Shown: positions 46,113-59,058 of the stretch, piece after piece
How the letters are laid out: each line of letters begins with the position of its first letter
Position numbering within the stretch: the first letter of the stretch is position 1
Made by a program: the position numbers and the translations under genes
From: Raphanus sativus
Lineage: Eukaryota; Streptophyta; Magnoliopsida; Brassicales; Brassicaceae
Length of the DNA stretch: 64,000 bases
Assembly (NCBI RefSeq): GCF_000801105.2
Contig: NC_079514.1
Coordinates: 7,626,001-7,690,000, forward strand
Direction of reading: 5' to 3'
Notes under the pieces: generated by a model
The model's database searches: none
What the model was told of the DNA's origin: nothing
Seen by the model: only the letters and a program-made list of their open reading frames with translations

Positions 46113-47852
46113 TTAGGTAACCGCGTAGCGGCGTAGAAATCCACTACATAAAAAGTCATGTACAACAGGTGATTATATATTTTCGTCGAAATTACTTCTA
46201 AATAGTTTTTTTTTCTTTTGAACATAATTACCTCTAAATAGTTTTGTACATGACTTTTTATGTATTGATAAATCATTATCTTTTTAGGTTTATATATTTC
46301 ATCAGATTTTGTGTCGTCGCATACGTCTCTTAGGTGTGAATAATAATTCATATTTTTATATATGAGATATAAGGGGAATGTGCGAAATTGCATGTATGTG
46401 ATCCAACATAGGAAAATATATAACGGTTTCATATCTTCTCTTTTCAAAAGGTATACTATAATTTGCTTTTATTACCTCCTTTCTTAACAACTCTAAAATA
46501 AGATCTACCATATATTGATCTGTTTTTTCAGAAGAAACTTAAATTATTGACAGCACTAAGAATTATAATCACTTATTTGGATAAACAACTAAGGCTAAAA
46601 GACAAACTATATTTGAATTCATTGATTATAGCCATATATGCATGGACATACCTCAGTCGTGCATTATAGGTATTTCCATATTGAATTTCTTGGATTCTTT
46701 TCTATGTTCCATTAGATAGGAAAACATCCCAAAACTATCGTCGATTGTGAACAATGTATCAATGCCAGCCAGCACTTCATAATAGTTGTCATTAGGTATA
46801 TTTTTCTTAGTTTAGGGTACAATAGCAACTAATGGCCAAGAGGTTAATCATATGAATCCGACCTAGGAATGTAGTCATGAATATTCTACTAGCTATGAAT
46901 TTTTGATTCGTTGACTGTAATTGAATGTCGAGAGTTTTCTAAGCCTTTGCAAGAAATTGTATCTGGGGGCATCTGAAACATTTAATTTTGTTGGCCCATT
47001 GAGCCCAAGAACAAAATGTTTTGATAATTATAGGCCCATAACAATAATAGAATCAGATGGACAGCTGAGATCTCTTTTGTGAAAGAAGCTAATACTACTT
47101 GTACAACGATGATTTTGAAAGCCGCTTGTAACACAGTAGCAATATAGTGCGTTGTCTGATTTTAAGTTTCTCTGCTTCACACTCAATCCTAATTCTGGTA
47201 TTGGTAGTGAAAATAATATGTTGGACAAACAGAAATGTGTTATCTGCCCCACATATTTTGTACAGACTTAGAGAAACAAGCACGAAAAAAACTAGCTGCG
47301 TAAGCCAGGCCTCTGCGGACACGACAATAGACTGTCATGTCTCCCAAACGCACTCTAAAGTTTCTTACCATGGTTTCTATCAGCACAACTAAGCAACAAA
47401 TTAAGGTTTTACTTTCCATTTTTCCGATCTGTTGTAACATCTATAAAATGTGAAAAATCAGTCTTCTTTAATCGCTTGCATGTGATTCAATCACTGCCTA
47501 CACAATTTCACAACCTAACTATTCTTCTGAGATGACTATAACTCTGATGTTCCAGTTCTAGTTTGAACCAAAGAGACTATCAGCTACCAAAACAGTTCTC
47601 AAACCCAACGTTGACACAAGTATACATATCAAACACACAGTTCCAATTTCGAAGTCTAAACGCTACAATAAAACTAACACAACAAAGCTTCTCTAAACTT
47701 TAAAAAAATGCTTGAGTCTAGCAACTGGTAAATTATTATAACACTCCAAACTATCAACACAAACGAAGTACAAGCATTAAGTTTTTAGATACTAATGTGA
47801 TCATCAAGTGTGAATTAATATATAAGTAAGTACACCTTGAAGCTTTTCTCAC
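46113..47852. other. Intergenic with inverted repeat and two duplicated segments
   Basis: A perfect 20-bp inverted repeat (46146-46165 and 46244-46263) brackets a 78-base spacer that holds a microinsertion (46210-46225). 46635-46820 is a diverged copy of 44670-44860. About 47090-47350 resembles 53520-53780 (shared ACTCTGGTATTGGTAGT-like, ACAGACTTAGAGAAACAA and ACAATAGACTGT-ATGTC blocks). No supported gene. Confidence 0.5.
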
Positions 47853-48605
47853 CTACCTACGTGAAAAGCCACCGCTTCTCTGGCTCTGTTTCCTGAAAAG
47901 AGCCCTCTCTCTTTCCTTCTCAACCCTCTCCCTCTTCAACCTCTCTTCCCTCAGCTCCTTCAAGCTCTTCTTCCCACTCTTCTTCTTCTTAGATTCACTT
48001 CTACCATCCTCCTCCTCACCACCACCAACTCTATTATCTTCTGCATACTTGCGTTTGTTCTCAACGTACCAAGGAAGCTTCACCCCTTTACCAGCAACAC
48101 CATACCCCAACCTATACTTCTCCTCATCCGGATCCCCTGCCCTCGCAGCAGCATCCTTCGCAGAGGCTCTCGCAGTCGCGGCGGCCTCTTTCCTCATCTT
48201 CTTCCTCCTGTGATCCTCCTCCTCCCCAGGCTTATCGCCATCCTTCTTCGGCAACTCGATGGGGTCGAAGATCTTGATCCCTTCGAAGAGGTTGATGTGG
48301 CCTGTCTTCGGCTCCTCCGGCTCAGCAATATTTACAGCTGTTGAAGCAATAGCGGGAGCGGGAGGAGCGGGAGTATCTTTTCCCTTGTCTGCGTCGGGAG
48401 AAGGTCGTTTGAGAGGAGCCAGGCCGCGGACGTTGCGGAGGACCTCGAGACGAGACTGGGCGTCGCGTTTCCTGGCTTCCTCGCGCTGGATCTGCGCTTC
48501 CTTGGCGGCGGCTTCCTCGTCTTTGCGGACTTTCTCTCTGTTGTCGAAGTTGTACACGTTCCACCGCTTCTGCGGCAGGATGTTCAAACCGCCGTGGCCT
48601 CCCAT
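47853..48605 (-). CDS. LENG1-like protein with CIR N-terminal domain
   Basis: This uninterrupted frame encodes 250 residues. The N-terminus (GGLNILPQKRWNVYNFDNREKVRKDE) is the CBF1-interacting corepressor (CIR) N-terminal domain, found in LENG1 and spliceosome-associated proteins. It is followed by a long charged Glu/Arg/Lys coiled-coil-like stretch and GYGVAGKGVKLPWYVENK, a conserved LENG1 block. The C-terminus is highly basic (ELREERLKRERVEKERERALFRKQSQ). The family is nuclear and linked to RNA processing, though its exact role is poorly known. The start is the only Met giving the full CIR domain. Upstream (48606-48890) lies the leader. It is divergently oriented from ATG8f, about 950 bases between start codons. 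Confidence 0.9.
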   Translation of the reverse strand: MGGHGGLNILPQKRWNVYNFDNREKVRKDEEAAAKEAQIQREEARKRDAQSRLEVLRNVRGLAPLKRPSPDADKGKDTPAPPAPAIASTAVNIAEPEEPKTGHINLFEGIKIFDPIELPKKDGDKPGEEEDHRRKKMRKEAAATARASAKDAAARAGDPDEEKYRLGYGVAGKGVKLPWYVENKRKYAEDNRVGGGEEEDGRSESKKKKSGKKSLKELREERLKRERVEKERERALFRKQSQRSGGFSRR

Positions 48606-49557
48606 CGCTGACGATGATGAATCAACTGCGAGAAAGAAAAAAAATCGAATTGGTGAATTACGAAACCCTAATCTCGGGAAAAACTAGAGATAACGATCTC
48701 GTAGAAAACTAAAATTAGAGTTTCTGTTTGATTGGAACTGAATGAATCAAGAGATGGATGAAATCTTCGAAGCGGGTTAAGAATCGGATCGATAAGGAAA
48801 ATTGGATTACCAGAATATCAACTCCGGCGGAGCTTGATCGGAAGGAGAGTGACGATGACGTTCTCGAGAAATTGGAATATTTTTTGGAATAAGTAGAGTT
48901 TTATATATTTTTACTTTAAGGCCCATTGGGTCGGACATGATATTTCGACAATTGTCTAACCCAATTATATGCGGTGCTTCTGCTTTATCCTTTTTTTTCT
49001 TAAGCAGTATTAAGGTGCACAGCTTCCTCGTACACCGTCAGCAATATGGACGGTTGTGATTTATTGTCCTGGTAATAACTAATATGTACCGTCAGATTCT
49101 CTTCGATTTTCTAGAAGCAAAATTCCACGTCAGCTGAGGAGTTTAGATGTTTATCATGCTCCGTCTGTATGCAATTCCTTGCCTTATCACAAATATTCAG
49201 ACAGTTTTGGAGGTTGTTTGTTTTGCCTTTTTCTTTTTCTTGTTCTTTTTATTTATTATAAGCGTTTGATCAGAGAAGTGTTTGATCGCAGAAAAGCTTC
49301 GTCAACAACAGGTTCGATCATGGATTGTTTAATCCTCTTTTTCGGTCTTATTGCGATCTCTGACTTGTTTTAGATAAATTAAGGTTGTGTTTCTGTGTTG
49401 ATCACTCGATCGAGGTTCGAAGACTGTGTAGCGTTTAGGACATCTCTGAGACTTTGGTTATTTCTGGGGCGTATTATTCGATTTTGAGTGGAGAATTTGT
49501 TTTTGATGGTGGTGTATGTAACTGGTTGCTTATGTATATCTATAGTGAGTGGAAGTA
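48606..49557. promoter_or_regulatory. Divergent promoter between LENG1-like gene and ATG8f
   Basis: AAGGCCCATTGGG (about 48918-48930) holds a GCCCA site II-like box typical of housekeeping plant promoters. The ATG8f side has a transcribed-looking leader with a probable 5'UTR intron (donor after AACAACAG near 49311; acceptor before the ATG at 49558 not fixed). Confidence 0.45.
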
Positions 49558-51918
<2,361 letters not shown>

Positions 51919-52164
51919 ATGTCTTTCTCTGTGAGAAGTAGACTCGCGATGTTGTTTTGTATCATTATTTTGCTTTTGTCATCTAATGTTGGATATGCCA
52001 GTGCTCGTCGGCTAGGGCTTCACAAGCATCACCACAAGGTTGCTTCTCTCATACATGGTGGAGGAAAGAGGAGGGTGCTTGGAGGAATCGAGACAGGGGA
52101 AGTAGTGGTCATGGATTATCCTCAGCCTCATCGTAAGCCTCCCATCCACAACGAGAAGGCTTAA
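51919..52164 (+). CDS. RGF6: Root meristem growth factor / GOLVEN precursor (RGF6/GLV1 type)
   Basis: An 81-residue secreted peptide precursor. An N-terminal signal peptide (RLAMLFCIIILLLSSNVGYASA) is followed by a basic variable region. The conserved C-terminal peptide is DYPQPHRKPPIHNE (residues 66-79), with two trailing residues. The Asp-Tyr start is the tyrosine sulfation signal, and the prolines fit hydroxylation, both known for this family. Mature GLV/RGF peptides bind leucine-rich repeat RGFR receptors and control root meristem size and gravitropism. The mature motif matches what I recall for Arabidopsis GLV1/RGF6 (At4g16515), and its place next to ATG8f agrees. It has a single exon. 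Confidence 0.95.
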   Translation: MSFSVRSRLAMLFCIIILLLSSNVGYASARRLGLHKHHHKVASLIHGGGKRRVLGGIETGEVVVMDYPQPHRKPPIHNEKA

Positions 52165-54476
52165 CTACCCGATCCATTCCTCTTATCTATATATAATACT
52201 GTTATATTCATATATATATATATGCATTCACCATGTTGCTGGTTGTAATGACTCTTGTTCTATACATAATAATATATACGTAACCAACGTTTCTGTCCTC
52301 GATATCCTTCGAACAAACAAGCTTCACTATATATTTTTTTTTTTTGGAATGAATTGCAAAATTTATTCAATCAAAATCATATTTACATCAAGTGCTATTT
52401 CTAAAGAAAAGAATCAAACAATGAAAAATTTTGAGAAACCAAAAAACAGTCTTCATGTTGATGAACTGCTTTGCATCCTCGTCCCAAACCAAACTTGCAG
52501 ACATTTATCAAGATATCGATGTCCCTTGCCGTGAACTGATAGTAGCCGTAGTCTGATTATTTTATCCACAAACGAGACTAGACTACCTGCATCTCTCGGT
52601 TTCTCTCCATATACTATGTATAGCGGCCTGAAAGGTGTATCGGAGAAGATAGTCTTCAGTCTGTGCAAACTGTTTGGTAGAAAGAATCCTTATGAGTTTA
52701 CTCCAAACTGTTGTAAATTTCTCTCTTATGATCCCTCATACTAGTGCTTTCCAAACTTTTGCCGAATAGGATCCCTCCACTATTTTTCTTCTAATTACAA
52801 CGTTACATATGGATCTGTCACTTAAGAGCTCTTCACCACAAATTTAGCTTCAAGTAGCTTAAGTAGTAAGTAACTGAGCAGAGCCGGTGAGAGATAAACA
52901 TTCATCTACGGTCCATAAAATATCGGTTAATGTGTGAATATCATTCGACCTCTAAACTGACTAAAAATATACGTCCTGATCATTTAATAGTTGTTTCGAA
53001 CCACATAAATTTCAGGGCCAACAGACAGCATCATCGCAAGTTTGCAACTATACCATTGTCTTTGAGAGGTACACACCCTCATGCAGCTCAAATCTTAAGC
53101 TAGCCGTAACACTTCAGCAAATTACAATGGTAAACGGTTTAATTAGGACATGACGAAAATAATATTAAAGTCCAAATATGAAGCATTATTTTACATGCTC
53201 TCCAATAAACGATCTTCAAACTCTGTGAATACTTCCAAATAACAATTCACTCTGCCGAAAAAGAAGTGGAATCCATGATTTTATTAGAGAAAAAAAGCAA
53301 CAAAGCTGATTACCCAAAAGGGAAAACCCATTAATACTGAGTGAGGTCTAAAGATGATTTTGAAAAAATATGATGTGTCACAATAGCACAAATAGTGTGA
53401 TTGTCTGAAGTGGGCCACTTCCACATAAGGGAAACAAAGATAACATGATCAATGCGGTACGAGCCTAAGATTATTTATACACACTCAATAAGATTAACAC
53501 CATTTAAATCTCTCTGCCTGATTCCAATTACCAACTCTGGTATTGGTAGTTTAAAGAAGGTATCAAACTGCGAAAAAGGAGGTTCTAATTTTCACTATTA
53601 ATGCGAAAGTACTAAGGCAATGAGGCATGAACTCACAAGAAATGCTCAAGCAACTTAATATCAAATGCAAACAGTGTTAAAATGTACTACACCTCCGTTA
53701 CAGACTTAGAGAAACAACCCGTTGGGCATTGTAACCTTCCCGGCCTCTGTGACAATTAGGACAGGCAATAGACTGTAATGTCTTGGAAACGCTTGGCAAG
53801 CACATGTGTGTGAATGAGAAAACTCTCTGTAATTGTCTATGAATACAAAAGACACCACAAAACTGTTTGTCTAATGGAATAAAACACAAGTGGGTAGAGG
53901 TTAGCCTCATGATACTCCCATGTCTTACACATGTCTAATATGTTATTAATAGCGTGTACAGAGACTGTTGTACCAGAAGTGAGCAAGCACCAAAAGATGA
54001 TCACCACAATATGACAAATAAGTGGAGGATGCAGAAAAGTCGGTCAGCTTCAAACAGATATTTAATTCTGCCGTGGAAATAACGGTTTGAAAATAAAATT
54101 TACCGGTATGCTTGTTGTCCTCATACCTATACATGTTACAGCATTGTGCTCAAACCGAGTCAGTTTAACTGACGTCTCCTCAGAATCAAGTCTTACTACA
54201 CAAAGATTAGAGAAACTCAACATACTCTATTTTGGTCTAAAGACTCTCACAGTACTTCACTCTCACAGTAAACCATCTTCTTGCACTCCTGAGAATCAAG
54301 GCCGGTCTTTAGTATAGTGAAACGAAATGTTAATTTAAGTGATTGATATGTATAGATTTTGAGCTCCCTAAGCTGAGAAACAAATATTTGTAAAATCATA
54401 TAACTCCAAATTCTTGTTTTAAGCCTCACAAATCTCAGCTCGATCCTCCTCCTCACAATTTACTTCAAAACTTACA
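52165..54476. other. Intergenic; duplicated segment and unclear open frame
   Basis: About 53520-53780 is a diverged copy of 47090-47350. A minus-strand frame at 52453-52668 (PLYIVYGEKPRDAGSLVSF...) looks compositionally protein-like but has no recognised domain or start context, so it may be a transposon scrap. No supported gene. Confidence 0.4.
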
Positions 54477-55118
54477 TCTATACTATTAAAGCAGGATCCT
54501 ATTTTATTTTTTACATAAACCTACCCTTCTATTATAAGGAAGTCGCAAGTTTCATTAAAGATATTTCTGTTATTTTGTATCATTTTCAATTAATAAGTCT
54601 CTTAATGATAGGCCCAAATTTTTTTATGTTCCTTTAATTTCACGGTTTTGGGCCATTTGGACCGATTATAATATTTATCTAAGTTCACATTTTTCGTTAG
54701 GGCCATTTGGGCCAAGTTTTAATATTGATATTAACAAATATTTACACATAATTATTATTATTTATTTTTTCAATATAAATAAAACTTTCTGTAAATATTT
54801 TAATATTGATAATGAAAGACTTAAAATTGTTAAAAGAATATAATATTAATTTATTCACAAGTTAAATCTGTTAAAAATTATATCTTTCAAAAATTCAGTA
54901 CATAAAAGTGCAAATTGATTGAAAAAAATTTAAATACCACTTCAAATTTTTGAAAAAAACCAAGTTCAATTTTAAACATAAATATCCATTTATAAAATAA
55001 AAATAAAAATAAAACAATACAATAAAAATAAATGAAAATATTTCATTTCACAAACTTAATCAAAATTTATAAAAAAAAAAAACAAACTCGCGCTTTTAAA
55101 GCGCGGGTCAAAACCTAG
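54477..55118 (+). mobile_element. Non-autonomous Helitron, 642 bp
   Basis: The 5' end is TCTATACTATTAAAGCAGGA after A (54476) and the 3' end CTAG before T (55119). A perfect palindromic hairpin, CGCGCTTT-T-AAAGCGCG, lies at 55089-55105 just upstream of the end. It has no target duplication and no Rep/helicase coding. The sequence immediately after it (TCAATACTATTAAAAC) resembles a second Helitron 5' end, so two may be abutted. Confidence 0.88.
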
Positions 55119-56340
55119 TCAATACTATTAAAACATAAACACAAAGTTAGACCCAATTTGATTCTAGGTGAAATTATTTTTAAAAACTATACCCTATAAT
55201 TAATACAGTTACAACATTATTTTAAGTCTAAGATAATATTTATAACAATAACTTCGGTGAAATTATTTATGGTAAGATATTAAATTGATAATTATTAATG
55301 ACTAATTTTATAAGGTAACATTTTTTTATGGTAAGGCTTTAAAATATTTTAATTTGATACCAAATATATTTATATATCAAAACATTAAACCTTCCTATGT
55401 TATTTTATAAATTTCATATTGGTCAATTAGAGTGTTTTTTAAATCGTTTTACATAACATAATATTTTCTATCAAATGTTGAAAATATTATTAATAAAATA
55501 TGAAACATTAAAATAATTGTTTCACCAATTTAAAATATGTTAAAATATTAACTATTTATTTCATATTACATCTTTTAAAAATAAAATAATTATTTTCATT
55601 TTCATATAAATAAAGTTATTCACATATGTTTTAATTATAAAATATGATATATTATAATACGGATTAAAATCTAACTCAATGATAAATATTTTTTTTATGT
55701 ATAGCGAGTCAAAATTTTCTGCAGTTTTATTTAATTATTTAAAAAAATTTAAATATAACATGTACAAAAAATTACTTATTTTAAAATTTTTGTAGTTAAT
55801 AAATCTTAATTTAAGGAAAAAACTGTACCCTATCAATAATACAGTTACAACATTATTTCAAGTCTAAGACAATATTTATAACAATAACTTTGGTGAATTT
55901 TAAAATGGTAAGGTATTAAATTGATAATTACTAAAGTAATGACTGATTTTATAAGGTAACAATTTTTATGGTGAGACATCAAAATATCTTAATTTAATAC
56001 CAAATACTCCCTCTGTTTTTTTAAGATACATATTCTAGATTTTTTACATATATTAAGAAATCACATTAAAAATACATTGATTTTTGTGAATAACAATTTT
56101 CCATAACCTTTAACAAATAAAAATCCAATAAACACAATTAATTTTCTTGAAGTTAACAGATTTTCATTAAATAATACATTGAAAAAGTAAAAAATGTATC
56201 TTTTTAAAACAATTTTTTTTTCTAGAACATGGATCTTTAAAAAACAGAGATAGTATATTTATATAACAAAACATTAATACAATCTTCTGACGTTATTTTT
56301 AAATCGTGTACATAACATAATATTTTCTATCAAGGGTTGA
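55119..56340. repeat. Tandem duplication interrupted by a MITE in one copy
   Basis: Copy 1 (about 55180-55520) and copy 2 (about 55813-56362) share long blocks, for example AATACAGTTACAACATTATTT, ATATTTATAACAATAACTT and CATAACATAATATTTTCTATCAA. Copy 2 contains the MITE 56007-56253, copy 1 does not. No coding. Confidence 0.75.
56007..56253. mobile_element. Stowaway-like MITE with natural empty site nearby
   Basis: A 247-bp element starting CTCCCTCTGTTTTTTTAAGA and ending with its imperfect inverse (TCTTTAAAAAACAGAGATAG), flanked by TA. The undisturbed target (ATACCAAATATATTTATAT) is seen in the tandem copy at about 55358-55376. Confidence 0.88.
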
Positions 56341-56489
56341 AAATATTATTAATAAATCATAAAGTAAGTTGGTTGGAAGGTTGGTTTTGAAATTGAAAAT
56401 TGTTGGGATTTTGAAAGTTAAACGGAACATTAGAAACATTTTGAGTGTTAAAAAAGATTATTATTGGGATCTATTTAACAAAAAAAAAG

Positions 56490-57727
56490 AATAAAACACT
56501 AAAATAGTTGATTGCAATGAAAAATGACGTTTTTTATCCGAATGAAATAAAAGTAGTCTGATGACAAAAAAATAGTCTCTCAATGAAAAAAAATGAATTT
56601 TGATATAATTTTTTTTGAAAGTTTTATTATATAATAACTGCGTCTAAATTATTGGGTGAAGATAAAAATTAAAAGAATATGTGTAGCCAATCAGAACACA
56701 ATATTTTAAATCTTATTCAGATTTTAAAAAAAATGCGTTAAGCCCAGCCTGTATATTTTACCCAGTCACGAGGCGACACGTGACAATGCTGGGCCACAAG
56801 TTTCTTATTTAAACGGTTACTTTGTAACATGCGTTGAATCCACCTAGATAAACTCAATTTATCAATACCTTCATTGTAAAAGTTTCAACAGTTGAAAATG
56901 AGTTTCAACGTCTTCTTTATGGGTGGTTTTATGGTACATTTGTTAGGGTGATTTAGTTGTCAACTTCTAATTGTATTATACTATTATATTTATTCAGATC
57001 TTTTTCGAGTTCCCTATAAAAATAGTAAACCCGACGTAACTCAGTGTCCAGTCCCTCGAAGATTCAAGAATAAATTAGTTGATTGTAATGAAAAATGATG
57101 TTTTTATGTATCCAAATGAAATGAGAATGTTTCTATTTATAGATAAAAATTAAATTTTGATATAATTTTTATTTTAAAAAAAACTTTATTATATAATAAA
57201 TGCGTTTGAATTATTGGGTGAAGATAAAAAATCAAAAGAAATCTGCACAGCCAATCAAAACACAATATTTTAAATCATATCTACATCTAAAAGAAATAAG
57301 TTTGAATTATTGGATGAGGATAAAAATCAAAAGAAATCTGCACAACCAATCAGAACACAATATTTAAATCTTATCTAGATTAAAAAAAATTGTGATGATG
57401 TACATACACACCCTCACCGTTTCTACCCAATCAGGAGGTGACACGTGGCAGTGCTGCACCACAAAAGAAAATTGACGGTTGAAACCACTTAAATAAACTC
57501 AATTTATCAATACCCTCGTTGGAAGGATTTCAAATGTTGAAAAGCAGTTTCAACATTTTCATTGTGAGTGGTCTTCTGGTAAATTTGTAAAGAATAAATT
57601 AGTTGTCAACTTTTAATTGTATTATACTATCATTATTATTCAGATCTTTTTCTGAGTTCCTTATAAAAACTGTAAACCGGAAGAAACTAAGTGCATAGTC
57701 CCTCAAAGATTCAAGAACAAATAAAAA
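56490..57727 (+). promoter_or_regulatory. Tandemly duplicated cystatin promoter
   Basis: Two diverged copies of a ~650-bp promoter-plus-leader unit. Copy 1 (about 56490-57075) has a G-box CACGTG at 56777-56782 and TATAAAAAT at 57015-57023. Copy 2 (about 57078-57727) has CACGTG at 57443-57448 and TATAAAA at 57662-57668. Blocks such as CTCAATTTATCAATACC, GTTGTCAACTT-TAATTGTATTATACTAT and TCCCTC-AAGATTCAAGAA occur in both. Only copy 2 leads into the CDS at 57728. Confidence 0.8.
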
Positions 57728-58078
57728 ATGATAAAGTATTTTATTTGTTTCTCTCTTATCCTCCTCCCTCTCGTCTATAACGTGGAAGGACTTAAAATTG
57801 AGCCTAGTCCCTGGAAGCCGATCAAGAATGTAACACTTGGCTACTACTTAGAGATCGGAAGGTTTGCGATTAATGAGCATAACAAGCACACGATGGATAT
57901 TCTGGCGTTCGAGAATAACGTCCAGGGAAAAGAGCAATACGACAATGGCCTAAGGTATGCTCTGATAATCGCAACGAGGAATAGCGACCATATAGCACAT
58001 AACTATGAGGCTGTCGTGTTTGAAAGGCATGTTAATCAAGAGAGGGTCCTTGAGTCTTTCAATGAGATATCGATCTAA
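57728..58078 (+). CDS. CYS4: Phytocystatin (CYS4-like), secreted, with degenerate inhibitory loops
   Basis: An intronless 116-residue cystatin. A signal peptide (ICFSLILLPLVYNVEG) precedes the mature protein, implying secretion or the endomembrane system. The plant-specific helix motif is clear in LEIGRFAINEHNK (consensus [LVI]-x-[RKE]-[FY]-A-x-x-x-[HYFQ]-N). Cystatins block papain-like cysteine proteases with QxVxG and a Pro/Trp loop. Here the first loop reads EQYDNG (Asp in place of Val) and the second AVVFERH (Phe where Trp is usual), so inhibition may be weak or altered. Gene order matches Arabidopsis At4g16500. The start gives a proper signal peptide 60 bases after a TATA box. Confidence 0.9.
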   Translation: MIKYFICFSLILLPLVYNVEGLKIEPSPWKPIKNVTLGYYLEIGRFAINEHNKHTMDILAFENNVQGKEQYDNGLRYALIIATRNSDHIAHNYEAVVFERHVNQERVLESFNEISI

Positions 58079-59058
58079 TATAATCTTTTTTATGTAAAAG
58101 TTGATCTCGAGAGATTATAATTAATTAATTATATCAGACTATCAGAAGTATGTTTCTTTGAGAATCAATAAGAGATCTGTTACTTGGAGTTTTGACTTGA
58201 CCGACGAGGATGTGATGCATTTCCATGCATCCAGACGTAGATATGCAGTAGTTTTGTATCACCACATCATACAAAATAGTTGCTCTTTCCCCAAAGTTAA
58301 AATTTTCACGTACACATAATTATCTATTAAGGTTGGGATAGATTGGATATCTGAGAAATTTAAGGTATTCTTGCGATTCGGATTCATCAGATCCATAAGC
58401 TTAGTAACTGGATCCATATTCCAGATTTTCTGATATCCATCTAAATATTGTATTATTCGGGAGTGTCTGATCCGGATTCGTAAAAATATTTATTTTTTTC
58501 TAAATATTAAATTATAAAATAATACATAATTAAATATGTATACAAGATTATAAATATACATATGTATATAATATTTTTTAAAAAATATATATTATAAAAT
58601 TAATTTTATGAATAAATATTAATATATCAATTAATTATTAATAAAACTTAAAATTTAATATATTGTATAAATACATATCCAGATATTCGAACCTAAAATT
58701 TGAGATATCCAAATCAGGATTCAGTTTTAACAGATCTGAGATTTTATTATCCGGATTAGATTCACATGTTCCGGATATCCTATTTTGGAACAGTTCTGGA
58801 TTGGATTTCGGATCGGATCCTGGATAATAAATTTTGACGTACTGTCTGTTTTATTTAGAAGTATGCTTTTGCAAATCTTTTTGGTAAAATGACGCTAGTT
58901 GAGGTCAAATTACAGAGAAGTTTTGTATTAAATCATGTATTCTTTTGAGGTTTTAAAGAGTTCTTCTTGATACAGTGTATTCTTTCTGACTTCATTCAAA
59001 AGAAACTGGAATTGGTCGTAGTAGTAATAAGAAAAAGAAGAGAAAATGAAACTTCATC
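58079..59058. other. Intergenic with a GGATATCC-rich repeat
   Basis: No gene. About 58330-58830 has GGATATCTG/CCGGATATCC/GGATCGGATCC motifs at both ends of an AT-rich core, like the hAT-like element at 10810-11475, but terminal repeats and target duplication are not recognisable. It is probably an old relative. Confidence 0.5.

Noticed and set aside
48259..48687. 142-residue plus-strand frame opposite the LENG1-like gene
   Set aside because: Antisense shadow of a conserved CIR-domain protein.
52453..52668. 71-residue minus-strand frame with protein-like composition
   Set aside because: I recognise no family and see no flanking exon or start context. Mentioned only as a possible scrap.
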